Positions 39,556 to 48,368 are shown, numbered from the stretch's first letter. The stretch is DNA of 64,000 nt from Bacillus luti (GCF_001884105.1 NZ_MACI01000099.1:30836-94835); one strand, 5' to 3'. Numbers and translations: made by a program. The notes: generated by a model from the letters alone, not told the origin.

Positions 39556-40247
39556 ACGTGCTATTAGTAGATGACGAACCACTGGAACTGGAGCAATTAG
39601 AATTTCTTATCCACCGTCAGTTTCCTAATTGGAAACTGCATCTAGCTTTAGATGCGGATGAAGCTTTACATATAAATGAAAAATTTTCGATTCATTTAGC
39701 ACTTTTAGATATTCACCTTCCAGGCATATCCGGCCTACAACTAGGTGAAAAATTAAAAAATAACAACTCTAACTTGGACATCATCATCGTAACCGCATAT
39801 CAAAATTTCGATTATGCAAAACAATCCATTCGTCTAGGAGTTATTGACTATATAACAAAGCCAATTATAGAAAAAGAACTCATCGATATATTACAAAAGT
39901 ACAAAGGAGATTCCAACACTCCTTCCTACTCACGTATTATTCAAGACACATTAGACATCATCCATGAAACTTTTCATGACAAACTACACTTAGCAGACAT
40001 CGCATCTAAAGTACATACAAATCCGACTTATTTAAGCCGAAGGTTCCATGAAGAAGTAGGTATTTCATTTTCCGGATATATCATGCAATATCGAATTGAA
40101 ATGTCACAGAAATATTTAACGGAACACCCACATTGGTGTATCTCTCAAATCTCTGAACGATCTGGTTTTAATAGTCAGCATTATTTCAGTACTGTTTTTC
40201 GCAAAATGACCGGAATGACTCCGAAAGAATATAGAGGCGAGGGATAA
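39552..40247 (+). CDS. AraC-type response regulator (YesN family)
   Basis: 231 residues from the ATG at 39552, chosen for the GAGGGGG site and the start MNVLLVDDEP. Receiver domain with acidic D7/D8, phospho-acceptor D53 in LLDIHLPG, T81 and K103; then an AraC helix-turn-helix pair (about 135-228) containing LADIASKVHTNPTYLSRRFH and the AraC signature ISQISERSGFNSQHYFSTVF. Partner of the overlapping kinase. Likely binds the 21-bp-spaced repeats at 34695-34786. Confidence 0.92.
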   Translation: MNVLLVDDEPLELEQLEFLIHRQFPNWKLHLALDADEALHINEKFSIHLALLDIHLPGISGLQLGEKLKNNNSNLDIIIVTAYQNFDYAKQSIRLGVIDYITKPIIEKELIDILQKYKGDSNTPSYSRIIQDTLDIIHETFHDKLHLADIASKVHTNPTYLSRRFHEEVGISFSGYIMQYRIEMSQKYLTEHPHWCISQISERSGFNSQHYFSTVFRKMTGMTPKEYRGEG

Positions 40248-40250
40248 ATC

Positions 40251-41555
40251 GTGACGAAAAACAACTCAGCTTTCACACCTTTACAATTAGGGATCGGAAC
40301 TGGTACTGTTCTTTTATTATCTAAATGGGTCGCAAGTATATCGACTCTCGCTTTACCTGAATCTATTATCAATTATGGGCTAATCGCTGGCATTCTTTAT
40401 GCGATGATTGGCCCTTTTACTCTTATTTTATTGGGGATTTTAATAAAAAAAATACGTTCTACATTCCCAGAAGGAGAATCCATTCACGATTACTTATCTT
40501 ATAAACTTTCTCACAAAGGATATATAATAGTATGCTCTTTCCTTGTTCTATTAAGTATAGAGAGTATGTTCATTCAAACGAAAGTTGCTAGTATTTTACT
40601 TAATGTTTTCTTCCATATTCCATATACATTGGGCTCTTTCCTTTTCATTACCCTTTGTACAATATTCGTAATGTTAAGTAACGCTAAGCTATTTACTAAA
40701 ATGGCTATTATGCAAACTGTATTAATGTTTTCTACCATGATCATTATTCCAATTTATTTTTTTGTGCAAGATGGCATTACCCATGTATACGATGGAATTC
40801 GCTTATATCACCCGTATTTGCTATTTTATGAAAATATAAACGGAATATATTTTCTTACTGCCGGCATTCTCATCGAAACAGGCAGAGTATTAATAAGCCC
40901 TGCATCTTGGGATAAAGCTTTCCGTATTCATCCTAAAAAAATCATTCCGACTTTTTTACTATCAGGATTTATATGGATTACCATCCCTTTGGCGTTCGCT
41001 TCTCTAATTATGATAGTTATCTTTAGCGGGAGCTTAGATCATTTATACGATCTTTTAGCTCAACTCCCAAAAAAAATAGAATTTACCATTTTATTTTATC
41101 TACTCGTTATCGGCTCTTTAAGCGCAATAACTTCTAGTTTTATCTCTTGGATGCATGGATTTACTAAACTCATTCGAGATTTTATACCGATGATACGTAC
41201 AAAAATAAATTTCAAATTATATACAGCTCATTTTATTTCTATAGCTATCGGATTTTTAGCTTTTTTCATTACGATTACTACAAACTATACTATTTTAGAA
41301 ATTATTTTTTTCTTTGGTATTCTTTATACATCTCTTATTATCACAATATTATTCGTTATTTTCAGCAAACAAAAAATCAGCCTCATTATACCGCTCATCT
41401 CGATTATCGGTACCCTTACCGGTTATGTAACTTACTTCTTAATCAGTCCTTTAACGAGCATTTGGGTGAGTATAGCTGTTACTCTTTCACTAAGTATTTG
41501 TTATCTGTTTTCACATTGGATACACCAACAATTCAACTATAAAATGAAACAATAA
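40251..41555 (+). CDS. SSS-like (solute:sodium symporter) membrane protein
   Basis: 434 residues, GTG start 3 bp after the regulator stop. About 12 transmembrane helices. It resembles divergent solute:sodium symporters: IFVMLSNAKLFTKMAIMQTVL aligns with the IYT-GGxxAVxxTDxxQ region. GSLSAITSSFISWMHGFTKL looks like the TM8 Ser/Thr-rich sodium site followed by the R-D-F loop. Family call is from pattern only; a GerAB/APC-type permease is the main alternative. Close coupling to the two-component genes suggests either the transported substrate's uptake or a sensing role. Confidence 0.6.
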   Translation: MTKNNSAFTPLQLGIGTGTVLLLSKWVASISTLALPESIINYGLIAGILYAMIGPFTLILLGILIKKIRSTFPEGESIHDYLSYKLSHKGYIIVCSFLVLLSIESMFIQTKVASILLNVFFHIPYTLGSFLFITLCTIFVMLSNAKLFTKMAIMQTVLMFSTMIIIPIYFFVQDGITHVYDGIRLYHPYLLFYENINGIYFLTAGILIETGRVLISPASWDKAFRIHPKKIIPTFLLSGFIWITIPLAFASLIMIVIFSGSLDHLYDLLAQLPKKIEFTILFYLLVIGSLSAITSSFISWMHGFTKLIRDFIPMIRTKINFKLYTAHFISIAIGFLAFFITITTNYTILEIIFFFGILYTSLIITILFVIFSKQKISLIIPLISIIGTLTGYVTYFLISPLTSIWVSIAVTLSLSICYLFSHWIHQQFNYKMKQ

Positions 41556-41559
41556 TATG

Positions 41560-41600
41560 AGGCCCTTTTGGTGGTTTAACTTTGCTACCTAAGGCCTTTT
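41560..41600 (+). terminator. Terminator after the two-component/symporter operon
   Basis: AGGCC / GGCCT outer stem with GGTGG / CTACC inner pairing, followed by TTTTTA. Ends the plus-strand operon 5 bp after the symporter stop. Confidence 0.65.
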
Positions 41601-41782
41601 TACTTTTATCGCAAACTATTGTGCTGGGCTATAAATTAGATTCATTGTTTATATACTCCCATATCTAAATTGTAAAACACAGTTCACTTTATAAAAAATG
41701 TAATACAACCTCATAGTCTTCTCATAAAATTCCATATAGAATAGAAGTATACACTTTGCTATAAAAAGGAGTTGATTGTAGT

Positions 41783-41968
41783 ATGTCAAAAAAATTATAT
41801 AAATCCGAGACTGATAAAATGTTATCTGGTGTATGTGGTGGGTTAGGAGAATATTTTGATATTAGTTCTACTCTCATTCGCATCCTTTGGGTCATTGCCG
41901 TTCTATGTTTTGGAACAGGTTTTTTAGTCTATCTCATTTGTTTATTACTTATGCCACGTTCCTACTAG
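41783..41968 (+). CDS. PspC-domain small membrane protein
   Basis: 61 residues made up of a single PspC domain: LYKSETDKMLSGVCGGLGEYF, then one transmembrane helix and a MPRSY end. ATG at 41783 after AAAAGGAG. Such stand-alone PspC proteins are common in Firmicutes and are thought to be linked to envelope stress; no regulator partner lies beside it. Confidence 0.9.
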   Translation: MSKKLYKSETDKMLSGVCGGLGEYFDISSTLIRILWVIAVLCFGTGFLVYLICLLLMPRSY

Positions 41969-41987
41969 CGGCGCCATTTATATACTT

Positions 41988-42027
41988 AAAAATCACCTAT
42001 AGAATTCTTTTCTATAGGTGATTTTTT
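41988..42027. terminator. Bidirectional terminator between pspC and the XRE-cupin gene
   Basis: AAAAATCACCTATAGAA / TTCTATAGGTGATTTTT near-perfect arms with A and T tracts on both sides, serving converging genes. Confidence 0.9.
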
Positions 42028-42599
42028 CATGAAGAATACTTCATCGTTAAATGTAATACCGCCACTTCATCCCCATTATTTCGGTAACTATGTTTCTTAT
42101 TCGCTTCAAATTGAATGGAATCAAACTCATTTAACTCATACACATCATTCTCCACTTGAATCGAAACTTTCCCTTTCATTACCGTTACAAGTTCAATAGC
42201 CCCTTCATGATGTGCTTCCGGCTCATATATACTATTCGATCTTAAACAAGCACGATGCATTTCCATCCCCGTTTCTTTCGTGTAACGGAACATCGTTTCT
42301 AAATGCCATGCTTGTCCTACATCTACTGCAAATCCTTCTCCGCAGCGCGCAACAGCTACAGGTTCTCCAACAACCATTAACCTTGATAAAGGAATCGATA
42401 ACCCTTTCGTTATTTTCCAAATGACAGCTAACGTTGGATTCGTTTCGCCTCTCTCAATTTTTCCTAATGTTAATTTACTAACTCCTGTTTTTTGGGCTAA
42501 TTCTTCTAAACTTAATTTTTGTTCATTTCGAATTTGTCTTAGTAGCTGACCTACTTGTTGAATGACTTCTTTCGTTTGTATGTCCTCATTTTCTTTCAT
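42027..42599 (-). CDS. XRE-family regulator with C-terminal cupin domain
   Basis: 190 residues. N-terminal helix-turn-helix (about 14-68: LSLEELAQKTGVSKLTLGKI) and a C-terminal cupin_2 barrel (about 110-188) with EPEAHHEGAIELVTVMKG. Regulators of this build often control a neighbouring transporter or amino-acid gene in response to a small ligand. Divergent from an EmrE-like exporter, across a region with repeated AAAGTA elements. Confidence 0.88.
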   Translation of the reverse strand: MKENEDIQTKEVIQQVGQLLRQIRNEQKLSLEELAQKTGVSKLTLGKIERGETNPTLAVIWKITKGLSIPLSRLMVVGEPVAVARCGEGFAVDVGQAWHLETMFRYTKETGMEMHRACLRSNSIYEPEAHHEGAIELVTVMKGKVSIQVENDVYELNEFDSIQFEANKKHSYRNNGDEVAVLHLTMKYSS

Positions 42600-42612
42600 C
42601 TACAAAACCACC

Positions 42613-42653
42613 TTAAAGTATAAAATAGTTTACTTTTATCATTTTAAAGTATA
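42613..42653. promoter_or_regulatory. Candidate operator between the XRE-cupin and exporter genes
   Basis: TTAAAGTATA occurs at 42613-42622 and 42644-42653. Between them TACTTT (42631-42636) forms an inverted pair with the first AAAGTA (spacer 10). The three AAAGTA sites in a 100-bp divergent region fit an operator for the adjacent regulator. AT-rich, so chance is possible. Confidence 0.35.
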
Positions 42654-42699
42654 TCATACTATACATAATTATTTAATTTTGAAAGGAGTGCTATACTTC

Positions 42700-43665
42700 A
42701 TGCGCGCAATTTTATTAGGTCTTTTATCATCAGCATTTTTTTCTGCAACCTTTATTATTAATAGAGCAATGAATGTATCAGGAACAAGCTGGGCTTGGAC
42801 AGCTTCCTTCCGCTTTTTATTCGCTCTCCCTATTTTATTCCTTATCGTTTTATTTCGCAAAAACTTAAAGGGGTTATGGGAAGAATTAAAAAAGCATCCA
42901 TTCGCTTGGATCGGATGGGGTTCCGTTGCAGGTATTGGTTTTTATTCTTTATTAAGTTTCGCAGCTGTTTTTTCTCCAGCTTGGCTCGTCGCCGGAACTT
43001 GGCAAGTTACGATATTAGCAGGTTTACTACTATCACCACTATTTTTCGTTAAAATAGAGACGCAGTCAGGTACGAAACTTGTACGCGGAAAAATTCCACT
43101 TCGTAGTTTATATGTAGCACTATTTATTTTACTTGGTGTAATTTGTATGCAAGCGACTGCCGCAGGCCACATTACAATGACTCAATTCATCTCAGGTTTT
43201 TTACCTGTCGTGTTAGCTGCATTCTTATATCCGTTCGGCAATCGAAAAATGATGGAACTTGTTGGCGGACGCCTTGATACATTTCAGCGTGTATTAGGAA
43301 TGGCAATTGGAAGTCTTCCTATAACAATTCTACTTGGGATATATGGATTTTCCACTACAGGCATTCCAACATCCAGCCAAATGCTGCAAGGATTTTTATT
43401 AGCATTATGTTCCGGTGTTATCGCAACGATGACGTTTTTCTTTGCTACTGACTTAGCCAAAGATAACCTCGCTCTACTTGGAGCTGTTGAAGCAACGCAA
43501 GCTGGAACGATGGTCTTTACAGTGCTTGGTGAAATTGTTTTCTTAAATGGTACATTTCCTGGCGGGCTTTCCCTGCTTGGAATGATTATTATTATGTTAG
43601 GAATGGTTGCAAATAGCGTATTAAACCGATCTGTTCCAGTCGTTAAACAGAAAAAAACAGCATAA
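42700..43665 (+). CDS. EmrE/DMT-family efflux transporter
   Basis: 321 residues from the ATG at 42700 (AAGGAG 11 bp upstream). The frame is open into the regulator gene, but that part is non-coding in look. About ten helices, DMT superfamily (multidrug-efflux-like). Starts MRAILLGLLSSAFFSATFII; the second half has GAVEATQAGTMVFTVLGEIV. Probably controlled by the divergent XRE-cupin regulator. Substrate unknown. Confidence 0.82.
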   Translation: MRAILLGLLSSAFFSATFIINRAMNVSGTSWAWTASFRFLFALPILFLIVLFRKNLKGLWEELKKHPFAWIGWGSVAGIGFYSLLSFAAVFSPAWLVAGTWQVTILAGLLLSPLFFVKIETQSGTKLVRGKIPLRSLYVALFILLGVICMQATAAGHITMTQFISGFLPVVLAAFLYPFGNRKMMELVGGRLDTFQRVLGMAIGSLPITILLGIYGFSTTGIPTSSQMLQGFLLALCSGVIATMTFFFATDLAKDNLALLGAVEATQAGTMVFTVLGEIVFLNGTFPGGLSLLGMIIIMLGMVANSVLNRSVPVVKQKKTA

Positions 43666-43707
43666 AAAGGAGTATGGTTCTATACTAAAGAACCATACTC
43701 CTTTTTT
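43664..43707 (+). terminator. Strong terminator after the EmrE-like exporter
   Basis: Perfect 17-bp arms AAAAAGGAGTATGGTTC / GAACCATACTCCTTTTT around a 10-base loop, starting at the exporter's stop codon. Confidence 0.92.
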
Positions 43708-43768
43708 ATTGTCCCTCTATTTCGCCTTATCAGAATAGTATTTCATTGGCTGTTTATACTAAAACCTA

Positions 43769-43777
43769 TGTTATAAT
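43769..43777 (+). promoter_or_regulatory. Extended -10 promoter of aqpZ
   Basis: TGTTATAAT, an extended -10 element (TGN before TATAAT), 31 bp before the aqpZ ATG. No convincing -35 hexamer at 17 bp, which extended -10 promoters tolerate. Confidence 0.5.
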
Positions 43778-43808
43778 ACGTTTCATGCGCAATAATAGGA
43801 GGTAAATT

Positions 43809-44474
43809 ATGTTAAAAAAAGCAATTGCTGAATTTATTGGTACATTTGTACTTGTATTATTCGGAACTGGAGTAGCTGTCACTGGCGGCGGAATTGAAGG
43901 AATTGGAACATTAGGAATCGCTATGGCTTTCGGTCTATCTATTGTCGCTATGGCATATAGCATCGGAACAGTTTCTGGATGTCACATTAACCCAGCGGTA
44001 TCAATCGCTATGTTCATCAACAAAAGAATGAATGCTATGGAACTTTGTTATTATGTATTAGCTCAAATTTTAGGTGGTTTATTAGGTACTGCAACGTTAG
44101 TAACAATTTTAAAATCCGCTAAAACACCTTTAGATAATTTAGGACAAAATGGTTTCGGAACTCTTGGTTTATCTGGAGCATTTTTAGTTGAGTTCGTTTT
44201 AACTTTCGTATTTATTTTAGTTATCGTGGCTGTAACAGGTAAAAAAGGAAGTTCGTCTTTAGCGGGACTAGTAATTGGTTTCACATTAGTATTAATTCAC
44301 TTATTAGGAATTCCGTTAACTGGAACATCTGTTAACCCAGCTCGTAGTATCGCACCAGCTTTATTCGTTGGTGGAGAAGCACTTTCTCAACTATGGGTAT
44401 TCATCGTAGCACCAATTCTTGGTGGTATCGTAGCAGCTATTGTTGGTAAATTCATTTTAAATACTGAAAAATAG
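43809..44474 (+). CDS. aqpZ: Aquaporin Z (MIP family water channel)
   Basis: 221 residues, six helices plus two half-helices. NPA motifs in SGCHINPAVS and TSVNPARS. The aromatic/arginine filter histidine is present in LIHLLGIPLTGTS, which favours a water channel over a glycerol facilitator. ATG at 43809 after AGGAGGTAAATT. Single-gene transcript with its own promoter and terminator. Confidence 0.92.
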   Translation: MLKKAIAEFIGTFVLVLFGTGVAVTGGGIEGIGTLGIAMAFGLSIVAMAYSIGTVSGCHINPAVSIAMFINKRMNAMELCYYVLAQILGGLLGTATLVTILKSAKTPLDNLGQNGFGTLGLSGAFLVEFVLTFVFILVIVAVTGKKGSSSLAGLVIGFTLVLIHLLGIPLTGTSVNPARSIAPALFVGGEALSQLWVFIVAPILGGIVAAIVGKFILNTEK

Positions 44475-44494
44475 AATTTTCAATATTTCTGAAT

Positions 44495-44535
44495 AAAAAA
44501 AGGCGAGCCCTCATTATGAGGATGCTCGCTTTTTT
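44495..44535. terminator. Bidirectional terminator between aqpZ and the Rrf2 gene
   Basis: AAAAAAGGCGAGC / GCTCGCTTTTTT arms with an inner CCTCAT / ATGAGG stem. The Rrf2 stop codon lies at its edge. Confidence 0.88.
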
Positions 44536-44965
44536 ATTCTTTCATTTTAGACTTTAAATTTGTAACTAATTGATCTACTGTTACATTTGCAAGTACGTTT
44601 TCCATCGCTTCTTGCGCTTGCATTAAAATAATTTCTAATACTGATTGAATATTAGCTCCTACTGGACATTCAATGTTGGGATTTTCATGGAAGGAAAATA
44701 GCTGTCCTTCTTCTACAACTTCCACTGCTTTATATACATCAAGTAATGTAATTTCTTCTAAATCACGAGCAAGTGTCGTACCACCTTTACCAGCTTGTAC
44801 ATCAACAAGTCCTGCTCTCTTCAACATTCCTGTAATGCGACGAATCACAACTGGATTTGTATTCACACTACCAGCAATCCATTCAGAGGTACAGCGAGAG
44901 TTCCGATCTATCGCAAGTAATGTTAGCATATGAACACCTACTGTAAACCGACTACTAATTCCCAT
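44534..44965 (-). CDS. Rrf2-family transcriptional regulator (YwnA type)
   Basis: 143 residues from the ATG at 44965 (site GGAGGG). Winged helix: SRFTVGVHMLTLLAIDRN, NTNPVVIRRITGMLKRAGLV, GKGGTTLARDLEEITLLDVY. It has only one cysteine (ECPVGAN) where IscR/NsrR-type members have three, so a 2Fe-2S sensor is unlikely. Target unknown. Confidence 0.85.
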   Translation of the reverse strand: MGISSRFTVGVHMLTLLAIDRNSRCTSEWIAGSVNTNPVVIRRITGMLKRAGLVDVQAGKGGTTLARDLEEITLLDVYKAVEVVEEGQLFSFHENPNIECPVGANIQSVLEIILMQAQEAMENVLANVTVDQLVTNLKSKMKE

Positions 44966-45043
44966 CTGCACACCCTCCTTCGTATTCATTCTATTAAAAG
45001 ACGACTCTTATTATTATATACTATTTTTAATTTATACATAAAG

Positions 45044-45078
45044 AAAAAGCATGATTTCAATAGAAAATCATGCTTTTT
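45044..45078. terminator. Terminator of the ABC exporter operon
   Basis: AAAAAGCATGATT / AATCATGCTTTTT arms; functions on the minus strand 6 bp past the permease stop. Confidence 0.85.
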
Positions 45079-45083
45079 CCTCT

Positions 45084-46310
45084 TTATTGACGCTTTATAA
45101 ATTTTGCTAAATCTTTAAATTTCACTTTGTCTGAGTAATTCATTACACCGTTTACGTAAATGCGGCTTGTAACAGCATTTAACACACCAATTGTTTCCAA
45201 TAAGACTACTAATGTTATCGTAATTTCTAACATACCTGCTTCACCAGCTACAATACGTGAGAAGGTAACCATCGGGGTGAAAAATGGAACATAAGAGCTT
45301 ATAACAACGATAGTACTATTCGGATCACTTAATGATTTAATACTAATGAAGAAGGCAGCCATAATTAAAATCATTACTGGGAAAGATACAGCTTGTAAAT
45401 CTTCCGTCTTAGAAACAACAGCTCCAGCAGCAGCGTACATCATCGCATAAAGTAAATATCCCGTAATGAAATAAACTAAGAACATGCTTATAACCTTTGC
45501 ATCTAATTTCGTAAAGTCAATTGGCACTCCAAATAATGAAGCATTCTCTAAATCTACCCAGCCTAACAAATACGGAATAAGGTAACCACACGCCAATATG
45601 ACAAGTTGTAATAGTGCCGTTGAAACAACCGCTAATATTTTCGCATACATCATCGTAAGCGGTTTTACTTTCGGAAGCATTACTTCCATTACGCGCGATG
45701 CTTTTTCCGAAGCAATATTCATTGCAATTGTATTTCCGAACGCGACAATAAACATATACAAAGCAAATGTAAAGAAATAGGCAATTCCGAAAGAAGAAGA
45801 ACGATCTTTTATCGCTTCTTGCTTCACTGGAATTTCAGTTTGCAGTTGCTGTGCAATTTCCGGTGAAACATTATGCTTTGCAATTGTCACCATTGTATAT
45901 TGTTGTTTGAAATAACCTGCCATGATTGCAGAAGTTGCTTGGCTTGGAAATCCATTATACATATACGTAACCTCTGGAGCTCCGTTCTTTTCTGTTACAT
46001 GAAACAAACCATCCAGTTCGCCCTCTTCTACTTGTTTATGTAGTTTATCAAAATCCTCTTTTGAACCAACCGTTATTTTTGCTGATGGCAATAGCTTACT
46101 TAGCTCTTCCTTTTGTACTTTATATGTGGAACTCTCTGTCACAACTGCAATTTTGTCTTTATCCTTATTCTCATCATTACTTGAAGTAAAATGGTTAAAT
46201 GCGAAAATCCCAAACACAACTAAAAATAAAATCGCACTCGTAATTAATGATTTTTTAGATAAAAACGCTTCTCTAAAATAAAATGAAAATACATGAGAAA
46301 ATTTACGCAT
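45084..46310 (-). CDS. ABC-2 type exporter permease (NatB/YhaP-like)
   Basis: 408 residues. N-terminal helix (about 20-40), a large external domain (about 45-170), then five or six helices in ABC2_membrane_3 order. The middle carries SEKASRVMEVMLPKVKPLTMMYAKI, typical of NatB/YhaP. Works with the adjacent ATPase, 2 bp upstream. Substrate unknown; NatAB is a sodium exporter, while YhaQP is less defined. Confidence 0.85.
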   Translation of the reverse strand: MRKFSHVFSFYFREAFLSKKSLITSAILFLVVFGIFAFNHFTSSNDENKDKDKIAVVTESSTYKVQKEELSKLLPSAKITVGSKEDFDKLHKQVEEGELDGLFHVTEKNGAPEVTYMYNGFPSQATSAIMAGYFKQQYTMVTIAKHNVSPEIAQQLQTEIPVKQEAIKDRSSSFGIAYFFTFALYMFIVAFGNTIAMNIASEKASRVMEVMLPKVKPLTMMYAKILAVVSTALLQLVILACGYLIPYLLGWVDLENASLFGVPIDFTKLDAKVISMFLVYFITGYLLYAMMYAAAGAVVSKTEDLQAVSFPVMILIMAAFFISIKSLSDPNSTIVVISSYVPFFTPMVTFSRIVAGEAGMLEITITLVVLLETIGVLNAVTSRIYVNGVMNYSDKVKFKDLAKFIKRQ

Positions 46311-46312
46311 CG

Positions 46313-47197
46313 TTATTTCGCCCTCTCTACAAAGATTTCGTTTAACGTCGGCTCTAACATTTTAAATTGGCGTAAGCTAACACCTTGCTCTTGCAACTGC
46401 TGCAAAATGTTGAGGGCCTCTGCATCGTCTTGTACTTTTATATAAAGAAGGCCTTGTTGCTTTTCATATGGAACATGTATAGCTTCTAATCCCTTTTCAT
46501 TCTCTGCTACATCTTCAATCGTTAAATTACGGAAACCATATTCTTTCTTAATATCACTTAACTGGCCTTTTACGACTGCTTCACCTTTTTTCAAAATACA
46601 TACATGTTGGCAAAAAGCCTCAACTTGCTCCATGCGATGGCTAGATAAAATAATTGTCTTTCCACTCTGTACTTGTTCTTCAATAATGCTAGCTAACATC
46701 CCTGCATTAACTGGATCAAGCCCGCTAAATGGTTCATCTAAAATGAGAAGTTCCGGATTATGAAGAAGAGCAGCAATTAATTGGATTTTTTGCTGATTCC
46801 CTTTTGAAAGCTCTCCAGCCGTTTTAAATTTGTATTCCGGGATCGCTAATCGCTCTAACCATTGATCAATAGCGAGATCTACTTCTTTCTTCGACATTCC
46901 TTCTAATCTACCAAAATATCGCAACTGATCTACTACTCTACTCTTTGTATATAAGCCTCTTTCTTCTGGTAAATACCCAATTGTTACCCCGCTATTCTCG
47001 AATGCTTTTCCATCCCATGTAATCGAACCTTCATTAGGTGTTAATAATCCGAGAAGCATTTTGATTGTTGTTGTTTTCCCTGCACCATTTCGTCCAAGTA
47101 ACCCTAGTACTTCACCTTTTGGTACCGAAATTTGCAAACCGTTAACCGCTTTTGATTCCCCAAATTGTTTCGTTAAATTTTGAATTTGTAAGCTCAA
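46313..47197 (-). CDS. ABC exporter ATP-binding protein (NatA/YhaQ-like)
   Basis: 294 residues from a TTG at 47197, preferred because GGGGAGG precedes it; a longer reading to 47224 would cover that site. Walker A LGRNGAGKTT, signature ELSKGNQQK, Walker B LLILDEPFSGLDPV, switch His in LSSHRMEQV, and a C-terminal DUF4162-like tail common in exporter ATPases. Confidence 0.87.
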   Translation of the reverse strand: MSLQIQNLTKQFGESKAVNGLQISVPKGEVLGLLGRNGAGKTTTIKMLLGLLTPNEGSITWDGKAFENSGVTIGYLPEERGLYTKSRVVDQLRYFGRLEGMSKKEVDLAIDQWLERLAIPEYKFKTAGELSKGNQQKIQLIAALLHNPELLILDEPFSGLDPVNAGMLASIIEEQVQSGKTIILSSHRMEQVEAFCQHVCILKKGEAVVKGQLSDIKKEYGFRNLTIEDVAENEKGLEAIHVPYEKQQGLLYIKVQDDAEALNILQQLQEQGVSLRQFKMLEPTLNEIFVERAK

Positions 47198-47224
47198 AGT
47201 ATAAAGCCTCCCCTTTAGTATCAT

Positions 47225-47540
47225 TCACGCTCTCTTTCAAAGACTATGTTTATTCAGGATAAAATATAGCACTACACTTCATCCTCTTACATGTAACACC
47301 AACTACAATCCATCATTTGTACTATTTAGTTAAAATTGTAAATATTAAAGTTTCATTTGTCAATTATAATTGTCATTACGACAATTAAATTTGTCAAAAA
47401 ATCTATCATTATTTTACTCGCCTTTCTAATATAGGACATACTACTATATATACAAAAGACAATATGCAAATGTTCATAAAAAAATTTTTATATTTTAATA
47501 TACAATATAAGATGATTTTCTAACATCAAGGAGGATACAT
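47225..47540. other. 316-bp control region upstream of the phosphatase gene
   Basis: Very AT-rich. Around 47357-47396 there are four TTGTC elements: direct at 57-61, 70-74 and 91-95, inverted GACAA at 80-84. The central pair forms a perfect palindrome TAATTGTC / GACAATTA with a 5-bp spacer (47367-47387). It is probably an operator for an unidentified regulator of the phosphatase gene. No ORF seen. Confidence 0.45.
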
Positions 47541-48368
47541 ATGAAGATGAAGAGGAACATTACCACTTTATTATCTGTAGCGGTTCTATCTATATCGCTT
47601 GTAGCATGTTCAGGAACAACAGAGAAGTCAGTGGCGAAAGAAGAACAAGCAAAGTTAACAGAACAGCAATTAATGGCTGATTTATGGTATCAAACAGCCG
47701 GTGAAACGAAAGCACTTTACTATCAAGGATACAATATCGGTCAATTGAAGCTTGATGCAGCTCTTGCAAAAGGAACAGAAAAAAAACCTGCTATCGTACT
47801 TGATTTAGACGAAACTGTTTTAGATAACAGTCCTCATCAAGCGATGAGCGTAAAAACAGGAAAAGGCTATCCTTACAAATGGGATGACTGGATTAATAAA
47901 GCTGAAGCAGAAGCCCTTCCAGGTGCAATTGATTTCTTAAAATATACAGAATCTAAAGGTGTAGATATTTACTACATTTCAAATCGTAAAACGAATCAAC
48001 TAGATGCAACAATTAAAAATCTCGAACGTGTAGGTGCTCCTCAAGCAACGAAAGAACATATATTATTACAAGATCCGAAAGAAAAAGGAAAAGAAAAACG
48101 CCGTGAACTCGTTTCTCAAACACATGACATTGTCTTATTCTTCGGTGATAACCTATCTGATTTCACTGGTTTTGATGGAAAAACTGTAAAAGACCGCAAT
48201 CAAACCGTAGCAGATTCAAAAGCACAATTTGGTGAAAAGTTCATTATTTTCCCTAACCCAATGTATGGTGATTGGGAAGGTGCTTTATATGATTATGATT
48301 TCAAAAAATCAGATGCAGAAAAAGATAAAATCCGCCGTGACAACTTAAAATCATTTGATACAAAATAA
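47541..48368 (+). CDS. Class C acid phosphatase / 5'-nucleotidase lipoprotein e(P4) family
   Basis: 275 residues. Lipoprotein signal with VACS lipobox (Cys23). HAD-superfamily motifs: DLDETVLDNS (88-97; nucleophile D88, acid D90), YYISNRK motif II, and FGDNLSDF motif III/IV, in the order of e(P4)/OlpA enzymes. Surface enzyme that removes phosphate from nucleotides or other monoesters. ATG after AAGGAGGATACAT. Confidence 0.93.
   Translation: MKMKRNITTLLSVAVLSISLVACSGTTEKSVAKEEQAKLTEQQLMADLWYQTAGETKALYYQGYNIGQLKLDAALAKGTEKKPAIVLDLDETVLDNSPHQAMSVKTGKGYPYKWDDWINKAEAEALPGAIDFLKYTESKGVDIYYISNRKTNQLDATIKNLERVGAPQATKEHILLQDPKEKGKEKRRELVSQTHDIVLFFGDNLSDFTGFDGKTVKDRNQTVADSKAQFGEKFIIFPNPMYGDWEGALYDYDFKKSDAEKDKIRRDNLKSFDTK

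Noticed and set aside
42562-42699. N-terminal extension of the EmrE-like exporter into the regulator gene
   Set aside because: The extension overlaps the divergent regulator and its control region; the ATG at 42700 has a ribosome binding site and starts a typical first helix.
44534-44965. An iron-sulfur or nitric-oxide sensor of the IscR/NsrR type
   Set aside because: Only one cysteine is present in the region where three ligands are needed.
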